Shown in pieces: positions 20,474-29,571 of a stretch of 64,000 bases of DNA (positions within the stretch are counted from its first letter, which is position 1; each line of letters starts with the position of its first letter). The translations under genes were made by a program, and so were the position numbers. This DNA is from Chromatiales bacterium (lineage in GTDB: Bacteria; Pseudomonadota; Gammaproteobacteria; JAGRCI01). Under the pieces are notes generated by a model. The model saw only the letters and a list, made by a program, of their open reading frames with translations. It had not been told where the DNA came from and ran no database searches. The stretch is from contig JAGRGI010000096.1 in assembly GCA_020445565.1 (NCBI GenBank), positions 1 through 64,000 on the forward strand, read 5' to 3'.

Positions 20474-20545
20474 ACTCACCTTGCGGCTGACCATGCGTAG
20501 GCTGTGTGGGCTCTACGAGCCGCGGATGTCTGCGACAAGGTGAGT
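20474..20545. other. Nested stem-loop element, candidate structured RNA
   Basis: Three nested complementary pairs occur in 72 bases: ACTCACCTTG/CAAGGTGAGT (20474-20483 with 20536-20545, ten perfect pairs), CGGCT/AGCCG (20484-20488 with 20518-20522), and CGTAG/CTACG (20496-20500 with 20513-20517). Such a layered fold is unlikely by chance. It does not match a riboswitch class I recognise, and which strand is transcribed is unknown. Confidence 0.5.
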
Positions 20546-20560
20546 CGCGCAGTGACGATC

Positions 20561-20611
20561 GGGTTTGGCAGGGATGCCAAGGACCCGCCTTACAGTACCT
20601 CTCTGGGTACT
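20561..20611. other. Two tandem hairpins just downstream of pat
   Basis: GGGT-TTGGCA (20561-20570) pairs with TGCCAA-gg-ACCC (20575-20586) around a GGGA loop, and AGTACC (20594-20599) pairs with GGTACT (20606-20611). They begin 10 bases after the pat stop codon and could be processing or termination signals for that message; neither has a U-tract. Confidence 0.45.
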
Positions 20612-20621
20612 TGGCTGTTGA

Positions 20622-23300
20622 CTAAAGATCCTTATCGATTCGCCGAAGGCCGGGATCGTCCGGGTCCGCATGCAGCGAGAACCCGAGCCGCTTGGCCAGG
20701 CGCAGCATCTTGTTATTATTGCTCAAGACCTCCCCGTCCATTCGTACCAGCCCTTGCGATCTGGCCGCACTCATCAGTGACCGCATCATCCGGCTACCCA
20801 GGCCCTTGCCGCTCCACTCATCGGCTACCACCAGGGCGAACTCGCAGGATTCACCGTCGGGATTGGTCGCGTAGCGGGCAACCCCGATTTCCGCATCCTT
20901 GCCGTCTTTTTTGTATACCGCGATCAGGGCCATCTCACGGGAATAATCCAATTGTGTGAAGCGTGCCAGCATCTCCGGCGGCAGCTCTGAGAGGCTCTGA
21001 AGGAAACGGAAATAACGCGCTTCCTGGGAAAGGCCGCGCACGAATGCCTGCTCAATGTCGGCATCCTCGGGACGGATCGGCCGAATCGTGACCTCCGTGC
21101 CGTCCGAGAGCTGCCAGGTTTCCTCCAGATGACCGGGATAAGGATGGATGGCCATGTGACCGTAGCGACCGTTGCCCGGTGTGTGCCGATCCACCCGAAT
21201 CCGGGCATCGACGGCGATCACGCCTTCGGGGCTCGCAATCAGCGGGTTGATGTCCATCTCGACGATCTCCGGCAGTTCGCAGACCAGATCCGAGATGCGC
21301 AGCAAGGCGTTCTCCAGCGCCCTGTGGTGCACGGGCGGCAGATCGCGAAACTGGTCCAGGAGCTTGTGGACGCGGGTTCCGGCCAGGAGATTGTCGATGA
21401 TAAATTCGTTCAGCGGCGGCAGGGCGACGGTGCGATCCTGCAAAACCTCCACAGCGATGCCGCCGGCCCCAAAGCTGATGACCGGGCCGAAGGCCGGATC
21501 GCGCAACACGCCAACCATCAGTTCGCGTGCATGGGGCACGACCACCATGGCCTCCAGGGTTACCCCGTCGAGCCGTGCGCCGGGCTCGCGGCGTGCCACC
21601 TGTTCCATCATTTCCTGGAACGCGCGGCGTACCACCTGAGAGCCCGATACGTTCAGTCGTACCCCGCCCACGTCGGTTTTGTGGATGATGTCTGGGGATT
21701 GGATCTTCATCACCACCGGGTAACCGATGGTCTCTGCCGTCACCAGGGCCTCGTTGGCACTGCGACACAGAATCGGCGCATTGACCGGAATCCGAAACGC
21801 CGCCAACACGGCCTTGGCCTCGGCGTCACTGAGTTGGGTACGGCCCTGATCCAGGACGCCCTCGACGATCAGTCTGGCACCGGCCACGTCGGTTTTTGCG
21901 TTGTCCAACAAGGGGCCAGGGGTTTGCACCAGCAATTGCTGGTTGCAATGGTATTCCGCCAAGTAAGCAAACGCCTCCACGCAGACCTCCGGCGAATTGA
22001 AACAGGGCAGACGGTGGGACGAGAAATATTCCCAGGCTTCGCGTACCTGGGTTTCCCCCATCCAACCGGCAAGCACGGGCTTGCGCGTCTTGCCGGCGGC
22101 TTCGACAACGACTTTTGCGACCCCCAGCGGATCGGTCATGGCCTGGGGAGTCAGCAGCACGATGACGCCGTCCACCCCCCGGTCCCCCAAGGTGGCGGTC
22201 AGTGCGTCGGCGTAGCGCTCCGGTGTGGCGTCGCCCAGGATGTCCACGGGATTGGCATGGGACCAATGGGCCGGCAACACTTCGTCGAGGCGCTGCCGGG
22301 TTTTTTCGCTCAGGCCGGCCAGTTGCAGACCACGTTCAACGGCCCGGTCCGTGGCGATAACGCCCGGCCCACCACCGTTGGTGACAATGGCCAGGTGTTT
22401 GCCAGTGGCGCGCATACGCGAAGACAGCACTGTCGCAGCAGCAAACATCCTGCTGATGGTGTTGGTACGAACCGCGCCGGCGCGCTGCAATGCGGCGTCG
22501 AAGACGTCGTCTCCGGCGACCAAGGCGCCGGTGTGGGAGATAGCCGCGCGGGTCGATTCCTTGCTGCGGCCGGCCTTCACCACGATCACCGGTTTGATGC
22601 GCGCGGCCGCGCGCAGGCCGCTCATGAAACGGCGGGCGTCGTTTACGCCTTCCACATACAAAAGGATGCTCTTGGTCTTGTGGTCCAGGGCCAGGTAGTC
22701 CAATGCGTCGCCGAAATCCACGTCGGCGGCGTCCCCCAGGGAAACGACTGACGAAAACCCCACCTGATTGGGGCTGGCCCAATCCAGGATCGCCGTGCAG
22801 ATGGCGCCGGACTGGGAAACCAGCGCCAGATCGCCCGCTTTTACCCTGCCAAAAGCGAAGCTGGCGTTGAGGCCGATACTGGGCGTCAGCAAGCCAAGGC
22901 AATTCGGCCCCAGGAGACGAATGTGATGCCGACGTGCGATGGCAACCGCCTCTGCCTGCATGGCCTTTCCTTTTTCGCCGGCCTCGGCAAAACCGGCGGA
23001 AAGTACCACGACGGCCTTGATGCCCACGTCCACCAGAGCGCTCAGAATGCCGACCACCGTAGGAGCCGGCGTCGCGATTACTGCCAGGTCCACGCCATGA
23101 CGCAAATCTTTCGGACCCTGAAGGCAGGCAACCGAGTGAATCTGTTTGTGTTTTGGATTCACCGGTATGAGTTCTCCCTTATAACCCCCTTCGAGCAGGT
23201 TGCGGAACACGATTCCGCCCACGGAGTCCTCCCGCTCGCTGGCGCCGAAGACGGCGACGGACGCGGGTTCAAACATTGCATTCAGTTCATGTATATCCAC
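20622..23300 (-). CDS. Pat/PatZ-type protein lysine acetyltransferase (acyl-CoA synthetase-like plus GNAT)
   Basis: Large acetyltransferase that in enterics acetylates and inactivates acetyl-CoA synthetase and other proteins. The 892 residues follow the YfiQ/PatZ order: CoA-binding domain (from ASVAVFGAS, residues 14-22), succinyl-CoA-synthetase-like domain (GPNCLGLLTPSIGLNASFA, ALVSQSGAICTAI), an ATP-grasp segment (VMKIQSPDIIHKTDVGGV), and a C-terminal GNAT domain with the acetyl-CoA loop EWSGKGLGSRMM. Length matches E. coli PatZ (886). The start is GTG at 23300. The divergent neighbour is a deacetylase-like gene, 133 bp away, suggesting a matched pair. Confidence 0.92.
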   Translation of the reverse strand: MDIHELNAMFEPASVAVFGASEREDSVGGIVFRNLLEGGYKGELIPVNPKHKQIHSVACLQGPKDLRHGVDLAVIATPAPTVVGILSALVDVGIKAVVVLSAGFAEAGEKGKAMQAEAVAIARRHHIRLLGPNCLGLLTPSIGLNASFAFGRVKAGDLALVSQSGAICTAILDWASPNQVGFSSVVSLGDAADVDFGDALDYLALDHKTKSILLYVEGVNDARRFMSGLRAAARIKPVIVVKAGRSKESTRAAISHTGALVAGDDVFDAALQRAGAVRTNTISRMFAAATVLSSRMRATGKHLAIVTNGGGPGVIATDRAVERGLQLAGLSEKTRQRLDEVLPAHWSHANPVDILGDATPERYADALTATLGDRGVDGVIVLLTPQAMTDPLGVAKVVVEAAGKTRKPVLAGWMGETQVREAWEYFSSHRLPCFNSPEVCVEAFAYLAEYHCNQQLLVQTPGPLLDNAKTDVAGARLIVEGVLDQGRTQLSDAEAKAVLAAFRIPVNAPILCRSANEALVTAETIGYPVVMKIQSPDIIHKTDVGGVRLNVSGSQVVRRAFQEMMEQVARREPGARLDGVTLEAMVVVPHARELMVGVLRDPAFGPVISFGAGGIAVEVLQDRTVALPPLNEFIIDNLLAGTRVHKLLDQFRDLPPVHHRALENALLRISDLVCELPEIVEMDINPLIASPEGVIAVDARIRVDRHTPGNGRYGHMAIHPYPGHLEETWQLSDGTEVTIRPIRPEDADIEQAFVRGLSQEARYFRFLQSLSELPPEMLARFTQLDYSREMALIAVYKKDGKDAEIGVARYATNPDGESCEFALVVADEWSGKGLGSRMMRSLMSAARSQGLVRMDGEVLSNNNKMLRLAKRLGFSLHADPDDPGLRRIDKDL

Positions 23301-23433
23301 GCATGCACCTTGATTGAAACCAAAAAAGCCTTCGAAGCTCCCGGAATCCGGGCGAACCCTTGCCTGTGCCGACTTCTCGCTACTTGCGATGTGCTAAGTT
23401 GTTCCGCAGGCCCTGTGAAAAAGAGCGAACGGC

Positions 23434-24348
23434 ATGATAGCGCTGATCTCCCATGAGGATTGTGCACTGCATCAAATGGGATTGGAACACCCTGAACAAC
23501 CGGCACGCCTGGATGCCATCCATGATCGACTGATCAGCTCCAATCTGAGCATGGTGCTGTTCGAGCACGATGCGCCCCTGGCGACCCGCGAGCAGTTGGA
23601 ACGAGCGCACGATCCGGAGTATGTCGCCGAGATCTTTGCGGTGTCTCCCAAGGAGGGGAGTGTCTGGTTGGACGGCGACACCTCCATGAATCCCCACAGT
23701 CTCAACGCTGCGCTGCGAGCTGCAGGGGCGGCGGTACACGGTGTGGATCTGGTCATGCATGGGCCCTGTCAGGTGGCTTTCTGCAATGTTCGGCCGCCGG
23801 GCCACCATGCTGAACACAATCGGGCCATGGGTTTTTGCATCTTCAACAACATCGCCGTGGGCGCGGCCCACGCCATGGCGCACTATGGGCTGGAACGGGT
23901 AGCCATCGTGGATTTTGACGTCCATCACGGCAACGGCACCGAGGACATCTTTGCCGACGAGCCGAGAGTACTGTTTTGCAGCACCTTCCAGAGCCCGTTC
24001 TATCCCTTCAAGGGAGCCGACACGGTCAGCGACCACATCATCAATTGCCCCCTGCCTGCGGGCACCGACAGTCAGGGCTTCCGGGCAGCCGTTACGGATC
24101 GCTGGCTGCCCGCCCTCACTAATTTCCAACCCGAGTTGCTGATGATCTCCGCCGGCTTCGACGCCCATATCGCCGACGAGATGGCCCATTTCCGCCTGAT
24201 GGAGGCGGACTACACCTGGGTCACCCTGGAACTGCGGCAGATCGCCGACCAGTATGCCAAGGGCCGTATCGTGTCCTCATTGGAAGGGGGGTACGATTTG
24301 GGTGCTTTGGGTCGCAGTGTGTATGCGCACCTGAATGCGCTTTTTTGA
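23434..24348 (+). CDS. Histone deacetylase-superfamily (AcuC/HDAC-like) deacetylase
   Basis: Zinc amidohydrolase removing acetyl groups from lysines or small amides. In 304 residues the HDAC core is complete: catalytic histidines H124-H125 in RPPGHHAEHNRAMGF, zinc ligands D162 and H164 in DFDVHHGNGT, and D243 in SAGFDAH. The substrate rim SLEGGYDLGALGRSV is near the C-terminus. It is transcribed away from the pat gene, so the two may set and remove acetylation, as with AcuA and AcuC in Bacillus; that parallel is inference. Confidence 0.92.
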   Translation: MIALISHEDCALHQMGLEHPEQPARLDAIHDRLISSNLSMVLFEHDAPLATREQLERAHDPEYVAEIFAVSPKEGSVWLDGDTSMNPHSLNAALRAAGAAVHGVDLVMHGPCQVAFCNVRPPGHHAEHNRAMGFCIFNNIAVGAAHAMAHYGLERVAIVDFDVHHGNGTEDIFADEPRVLFCSTFQSPFYPFKGADTVSDHIINCPLPAGTDSQGFRAAVTDRWLPALTNFQPELLMISAGFDAHIADEMAHFRLMEADYTWVTLELRQIADQYAKGRIVSSLEGGYDLGALGRSVYAHLNALF

Positions 24349-24393
24349 GGTGCTGCCGGCCTTGTGCCGCAGTGATCGATCCCGGACTTGTCC

Positions 24394-24418
24394 CTGCCAG
24401 GGTTTCAGACCCCGGCAG
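24394..24418. terminator. Hairpin between convergent genes
   Basis: CTGCC-a-GGGT (24394-24403) pairs with ACCC-c-GGCAG (24409-24418) around a five-base loop, with one A-C mismatch. It lies between the deacetylase and SUMF1 gene ends, and GTTTG follows on the plus strand. Probably a bidirectional terminator. Confidence 0.5.
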
Positions 24419-24436
24419 GTTTGAAATGCGGTGAGA

Positions 24437-25243
24437 TTACGTACCATCCGCCGCGCAGCGGAAACCAATGGAACCGTAGATTCCTTCGCCCTGTTCCGGC
24501 CATTTGGTGTTACGGAAGGAACTGCGCAGATTGGGGCGGTTTTCATCCCATGAACCGCCGCGTACCACGCGGCGCTGGCCTCTGGGCGGGCCATCCAGGT
24601 TCCCCTTGGCGTAATGGTTCTCGATAGCGCCCGGGCCATACCAATTGGCGATCCATTCTCCGGCGTTGCCGTGCATATCGAAGATGCCCAGTGCATTGGC
24701 GGGGCGGCTGGCCACGGGCCAGGTCGCGTCGCGCCCGCATCCGTCCGGTTCGGTGGCCGATGGCGTCGGACTGATCTCGTCGAGTATCGCGTGCGTGCAA
24801 TCGGCTTCTTGTCCCCAGGGATAGGGGCCGCTGGTGCCGCCGCGGGCGGCCTTTTCCCATTCCGCCTCGCGGGGCAGGCGGGCACCCACCCAGTGGCAAT
24901 AGTCTTGTGCCTGGCCCCAATCCAGACAGTTTACCGGGTGATCGTCGCGTGCCGGATTGTCGTAGTTGCAGTAGTGTGTGGTCTGCATGCCATAGGGCCG
25001 CGAGCAGGCTCCCGCCGTTACGCAGGTACGATATTCGGCCACGGTCACCTCTTTGCGATCGATCTGGAAGGCCGGCACGTTCACCCGGATGCCGCCCGGC
25101 GGACCTTCGTCCGATTCGCATCGCGGGTCGTCAGGCGAACACCCCATCGAAAATGCCCCGGCCGGCACGTTCACCCGGTCCGCGCTCTGGCCAGTGCCCG
25201 GGAACAGTATGGCAACAAGCGCCAAGAGGTAAGGTGTCCGCAT
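24437..25243 (-). CDS. Formylglycine-generating-enzyme (SUMF1)-family exported protein
   Basis: A 268-residue protein with a signal peptide (MRTPYLLALVAILFPGTGQS) and a full SUMF1/EgtB-type lectin-like fold: VPAGAFSMGC, IDRKEVTVAEYRTCV, CHWVGARLPREAEWEKAARGG, MHGNAGEWIANWY, RVVRGGSWDE and SIGFRCA. Exported relatives with this domain are often structural or serine/threonine-kinase-associated, not true sulfatase activators, so catalysis is uncertain. It is cysteine-rich, consistent with disulfides in the periplasm. GGAGGAG precedes the ATG at 25243. It is divergent from the RND adaptor gene. Confidence 0.87.
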   Translation of the reverse strand: MRTPYLLALVAILFPGTGQSADRVNVPAGAFSMGCSPDDPRCESDEGPPGGIRVNVPAFQIDRKEVTVAEYRTCVTAGACSRPYGMQTTHYCNYDNPARDDHPVNCLDWGQAQDYCHWVGARLPREAEWEKAARGGTSGPYPWGQEADCTHAILDEISPTPSATEPDGCGRDATWPVASRPANALGIFDMHGNAGEWIANWYGPGAIENHYAKGNLDGPPRGQRRVVRGGSWDENRPNLRSSFRNTKWPEQGEGIYGSIGFRCAADGT

Positions 25244-25386
25244 GGTCTCCTCCGTTGTTGTGGATGTGGTTACAGGACCGGCAAGCACGCTCGTTCATTG
25301 CAAGTGAAATTGGCCCTCTGTCCGAAAAGGGTAGAACCCAGGTGTTACACTTGCCCGAATTCACCTTTCAGCGACGGAGCCCACGG

Positions 25387-26511
25387 ATGTTTCGATCACC
25401 GCCCCGGATCTTGGCTACCCTGGCCTGTATCGCCCTGTCTGCGGGTTGCGGCACCCCCCCCGAGGCGCCGCCACCCGAGGCTGCCGGGCGTCCGGTGAAG
25501 ACCGTCGTCGTCAGCGAGGCGGCCACCGAGGTGTCCAGACGTTTCCCGGCTCGCATCGAAGCGGCGCAACGGGCTGAACTGGCCTTCCGTGTGTCGGGCA
25601 GGATCAGCGAACTTTCCGTAAAGGAAGGCGACAGGGTTCGCAAGGGACAGACGCTGGCGGAGCTGGACCCGAAGGATTACCAGATCGCCCTCAGCAACAA
25701 GCAGGCGCGCTTCGACAACGCCCGCAAGAATTACAACCGGGCCAAGGGTCTGGTCGAAAAGGGGCATATCTCCAAGATGGATTTCGATAGCCTGGAGGCG
25801 GAATACAAGAGCGCCCTGGCGTCGCTGGACGCCGCACGCCAGGACATGGCTTACACCCGCATCGAGGCTCCGTTTGCCGGCACCATCGCGAGCCGAATGG
25901 TGGATCGGTTCGAAGAGGTGCAGGCCAAACAGACGGTGTTGATCCTGGTGGATGTGAGCGGGCTGGAGGTGCAGTTCGAGGTGCCGGAGGGCATGCTGCG
26001 AGGCTTTCGTTCGCGCATTGTGGACGAAGAACAGCGCCACAGGGCCGTCCGTGCCTTTGTGAGTTTCGACGATCTGCCCGGCAGTCGTACACCGATCCGT
26101 TTCAAGGAGATCGCCAATCAAGCGGATGCCAACACGCAGACCTTCACCGTCACTTACACCATGGACCAGGTGGGCAATCAGGCCGTGTTACCAGGAATGA
26201 CCGCTACCGTCACGGTTGAGCGGGATAGCGGAGACCCGGAAAACGCGCAATTCGCCATCCCCGCCACCGCCGTTATTGGTGACTACCGGCTCAACCCCCG
26301 CGTCTGGGCGGTGGACGAAACCACGCTCACCACCCATGCACGCCCTGTCACCCTGGGCGAACTGCGCGGTGACCGCATCAACGTCACCGAGGGCTTGCAA
26401 GCCGGGATGCGTATCGTGGTTGCCGGTGCCTCTTTCGTCAGCGAGGGCATGAAAGTGAGTCTGCTCCCGCAGCACGAGCAGGCCGCGCCACGCGCCAGTG
26501 ATCCGCATTGA
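25387..26511 (+). CDS. RND efflux periplasmic adaptor (membrane fusion lipoprotein)
   Basis: Periplasmic adaptor linking an RND pump to an outer-membrane channel. The 374-residue protein has a lipoprotein signal with lipobox LSAGC (C21), a barrel-sandwich segment (RVSGRISELSVKEGDRVRKGQTLAELD), an alpha-hairpin from about 95 to 150, the second lipoyl half (YTRIEAPFAGTIASRMVD) and beta-barrel and membrane-proximal parts. GGAG lies upstream of the ATG at 25387; longer in-frame starts overlap the divergent SUMF1 gene. One base separates its stop from the RND pump start. Confidence 0.93.
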   Translation: MFRSPPRILATLACIALSAGCGTPPEAPPPEAAGRPVKTVVVSEAATEVSRRFPARIEAAQRAELAFRVSGRISELSVKEGDRVRKGQTLAELDPKDYQIALSNKQARFDNARKNYNRAKGLVEKGHISKMDFDSLEAEYKSALASLDAARQDMAYTRIEAPFAGTIASRMVDRFEEVQAKQTVLILVDVSGLEVQFEVPEGMLRGFRSRIVDEEQRHRAVRAFVSFDDLPGSRTPIRFKEIANQADANTQTFTVTYTMDQVGNQAVLPGMTATVTVERDSGDPENAQFAIPATAVIGDYRLNPRVWAVDETTLTTHARPVTLGELRGDRINVTEGLQAGMRIVVAGASFVSEGMKVSLLPQHEQAAPRASDPH

Positions 26512-26512
26512 C

Positions 26513-29500
26513 ATGAACATCGGCGAGTATTCGGTCAGAACACCGGTGGTCTCCTGGTTGTTGGTTGTCGTTCTGGTGGCCGGCGGTGTCTGGGGCTTTC
26601 GGGGCATGGGCAAGCTGGAGGACCCGGCCTTCACCGTCAAACAGGCGAAGATCATCACCCGCTATCCCGGTGCGTCGGCCCAGCAGGTGCGCGATGAGGT
26701 GGCCTATCCCATTGAGGATGCCCTGCAACGCATGGAGCAGTTGGACAAGATCAAGATGTCCGTGTCCCGGCCCGGTGTGTCCGACATTGTCGTGGAGTTC
26801 AAGGACACCTACCGGGGCGACGATTTCCCCAACATCTACGATGAGCTGCGCCGTCGTATCGCGGACATCGGCTCGCGCCTTCCTGCCGGGGCCGACGAGC
26901 CGCTGATCATTGACGAATTCGGCGATGTTTACGGGGTTTATTACGCCCTGACCGGCGAGGGTTACAGCTGGCGCGATCTCTGGAATTTCGCCGACCTGCT
27001 CAAGCGTGAACTGGTACTGGTGCCGGGCGTGCGCAAGATCACCATCGCCGGCCAGCAGCAGGAAGTGGTGTATGTGGAGATCTCCCGCGCCCATCTTGGC
27101 GAACTGGGGATCGCGCCAAACCAGATCGCCCAACTGTTGGTGTCGCAAAACGTCGTCGCCGATGCCGGCCAGGTGCGGGTAGACGGGCAGTATTTGCGCA
27201 TCGAGCCCAGCGGAGAACTGCGCTCTGCCGCCGCGATCGGCGAGGTGCTGATCGGTTCCAACGACAAAAAACTCATCTATCTTAAGGACGTTGCTAACAT
27301 CCAGCGCGCCTACCTGGAACAACCGCGCCAACTCTACTATGCCAATGGCAAACCGGCGCTCACCATCGGCATCTCCATGCTCAATGGAGAGAATGTGGTG
27401 GAGGTCGGGCGTCGTCTGCGAAGCCGTATCGCCCAGCTACAGGCGCTCACGCCTTTGGGGATGGAGCTACAGGAGATCTACAACCAGCCAGTCGAGGTGG
27501 AGAGCTCCGTCTCGGGCTTTCTGGTCAATGTCGGTCAGGCGGTCGCCATCGTCATCGGCGTTCTGCTGCTGTTCATGGGACTGCGGGTTGGTCTGATCAT
27601 CGGCTTGGTATTGCTGATCACCGTGGCCGGTACGCTTTTCATCATGAAGCTGCACGGCATCGAACTGCAACGGATCTCCCTGGGAGCGCTGGTCATCGCC
27701 CTGGGTATGCTGGTGGACAACGCCATTGTGGTGGCCGAGGGCATGTTGGTGCGTATGCGGGCCGGCGCGGACGCCGCCAGCGCCGCACGCGAGACCGTCG
27801 GCAAAAACGTCTGGGCGCTGTTGGGTGGGACCTTGATCGGCATCCTCGCGTTCTCCGCCATCGGCCTGTCGCCGGATTCCACCGGCGAGTTCACCGCATC
27901 CCTTTTCTACGTCATCCTGTACTCGCTACTGCTCTCCTGGCTCACCGCGATATCCACCACGCCCTTGCTTTGCGCCCTGTTGTTGCGTCCCGGCAAGACC
28001 GCGGCCGAACCGAAAGATCCCTACCAAGGCGTGTTGTTTCGCGGTTTTCGCGCCATCGTTGCGTTCGCCCTGTGCTGGCGGGTCTTCACCGTGTTGGCCG
28101 TGCTCGGCCTGTTCGTGGCTTCCCTGCTTGGATTCGGCAATGTAAAGAACGCTTTTTTCCCGGCATCCAACACCCCGCTGCTGTTCGTCGACCTCTGGGA
28201 AGCGGAGGGAACGGACATCGAGCAGACCCGCGCCGACACCTTGAAAGTGAGCGAATACCTGCGTTCCCTGGAGGGCGTAAAACTGACCGCCAGCAGCATC
28301 GGGGGTCCCCATCAACGTTTCACGCTGGTGTACGACGCCAAGGAGACCTCGCCGGTCTATGCCCAAGTGGTCGTGGCCGCGGACAGCCTGGAACGGATCG
28401 CCGAGATTCGCCCAGCCTTGCAGGACTTCCTGGCCCAAAACCTGCCGGACGTGGACCCGCTGATTAAATCCCTGCGCATCGGTCCGGGCCGTGACGCCAA
28501 GATCGAGGTCCGTTTTCAAGGGCCCGACGATGCTGAACTGCGAAGACTTTCCGAGCTTGCCATGGACATCATGCGCAACGATCCGCGCTCACGAGACATT
28601 CGTGACGATTGGCGCCAGCCGGCCAAGATGGTTCGTCCCGCGTTCAACGAGGCCATGGGCCGTCAACTGGGCATATCCCGCGAGGAACTCGCCGATGCCC
28701 TCAAATTCGGCTTCGACGGCCTGACCGTGGGCAGCTACAGAGACGGCAACCTCAACCTGCCCATCGTATTACGCGCGCCGGAACAGGAACGCGGGAGTGC
28801 CGATAGCCTTCGCGATATCCAGGTATGGAGTCCGGCCCTGGCCCAAGCCGTCCCCATCGGGCAGGTCGTCACCGAGTTTCCGGTTTATTTCGAAAACACC
28901 GTCATACGCGCCCGCAACCGGGTAAAGACCATCACGGCCTCCTGCAATTCCAGCGAGGAATTGGCGACCCCACTGTTCGAAACCCTCAAACCCCGGATCG
29001 AAGCTCTCGAACTCCCGCCGGGCTACAGTCTGGACTGGGGCGGTGAATTCGAGGACTCCAGCAAGGCGCAGGGGGCCCTTTTCTCCGCCCTGCCAGTGGG
29101 CTTCCTGCTGATGATCCTCACCAGCATTCTGTTGTTCGGCAAACTGCGTCAACCGCTGATCATCTGGATCACCGTCCCCCTGGCCCTGGTCGGCATCACC
29201 GCCGGCCTGCTCGGCGCCAACGGCGCCTTCGACTTCATGTCCCTGCTCGGTGCCTTGTCCCTGATCGGCCTGTTGATCAAGAACGCCATCGTGCTGATTG
29301 AAGAGATCGATCAGCAAATCGACGGCGGCAAGGAACCCTACACCGCGATTCTGGACTCCACCGTCAGCCGGCTACGACCCGTGGTGTTGGCGGCCGCCAC
29401 CACCATCCTGGGGTTGATTCCGTTGCTGAAGGACGTGTTCTTCGTGAATATGTCCATAACGATCATGGCCGGCCTGGGCTTTGCCACCGTACTGACCCTG

Positions 29501-29554
29501 GTGTTCGTGCCGACTCTTTATGCGATCTTGTTCGGGGTGCGTCATCGCGTCTGA
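26513..29554 (+). CDS. RND-family efflux transporter (HAE1-like permease)
   Basis: Proton-driven inner-membrane pump of 1013 residues with duplicated halves: a first helix after MNIGEYSVRTPVVSW, a porter domain, six helices (about 345-500), a second helix and porter region, and a final helix bundle ending near 1005. The TM4 proton-relay motif is LGMLVDNAIVVAEG; D402 is present but the second aspartate of AcrB (VDD) is N403. The TM10 lysine is kept in LLIKNAIVL. This subgroup resembles YegN/MdtC-like and metal-independent efflux pumps; the substrate is unknown. No outer-membrane factor is adjacent. Confidence 0.93.
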   Translation: MNIGEYSVRTPVVSWLLVVVLVAGGVWGFRGMGKLEDPAFTVKQAKIITRYPGASAQQVRDEVAYPIEDALQRMEQLDKIKMSVSRPGVSDIVVEFKDTYRGDDFPNIYDELRRRIADIGSRLPAGADEPLIIDEFGDVYGVYYALTGEGYSWRDLWNFADLLKRELVLVPGVRKITIAGQQQEVVYVEISRAHLGELGIAPNQIAQLLVSQNVVADAGQVRVDGQYLRIEPSGELRSAAAIGEVLIGSNDKKLIYLKDVANIQRAYLEQPRQLYYANGKPALTIGISMLNGENVVEVGRRLRSRIAQLQALTPLGMELQEIYNQPVEVESSVSGFLVNVGQAVAIVIGVLLLFMGLRVGLIIGLVLLITVAGTLFIMKLHGIELQRISLGALVIALGMLVDNAIVVAEGMLVRMRAGADAASAARETVGKNVWALLGGTLIGILAFSAIGLSPDSTGEFTASLFYVILYSLLLSWLTAISTTPLLCALLLRPGKTAAEPKDPYQGVLFRGFRAIVAFALCWRVFTVLAVLGLFVASLLGFGNVKNAFFPASNTPLLFVDLWEAEGTDIEQTRADTLKVSEYLRSLEGVKLTASSIGGPHQRFTLVYDAKETSPVYAQVVVAADSLERIAEIRPALQDFLAQNLPDVDPLIKSLRIGPGRDAKIEVRFQGPDDAELRRLSELAMDIMRNDPRSRDIRDDWRQPAKMVRPAFNEAMGRQLGISREELADALKFGFDGLTVGSYRDGNLNLPIVLRAPEQERGSADSLRDIQVWSPALAQAVPIGQVVTEFPVYFENTVIRARNRVKTITASCNSSEELATPLFETLKPRIEALELPPGYSLDWGGEFEDSSKAQGALFSALPVGFLLMILTSILLFGKLRQPLIIWITVPLALVGITAGLLGANGAFDFMSLLGALSLIGLLIKNAIVLIEEIDQQIDGGKEPYTAILDSTVSRLRPVVLAAATTILGLIPLLKDVFFVNMSITIMAGLGFATVLTLVFVPTLYAILFGVRHRV

Positions 29555-29571
29555 GCCGGTTTGCCTCCAGC

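Noticed and set aside
20474-20545. Considered as an integron attC site or a known riboswitch class
   Set aside because: The attC core sites (GTTRRRY/RYYYAAC) are absent, no integrase is nearby, and no cobalamin, TPP, glycine or cyclic-di-GMP consensus could be matched by eye.
26438-27331. Open frame antisense to the RND pump (297 codons)
   Set aside because: Lies entirely opposite a well-conserved transporter and has no ribosome site or recognisable domain.
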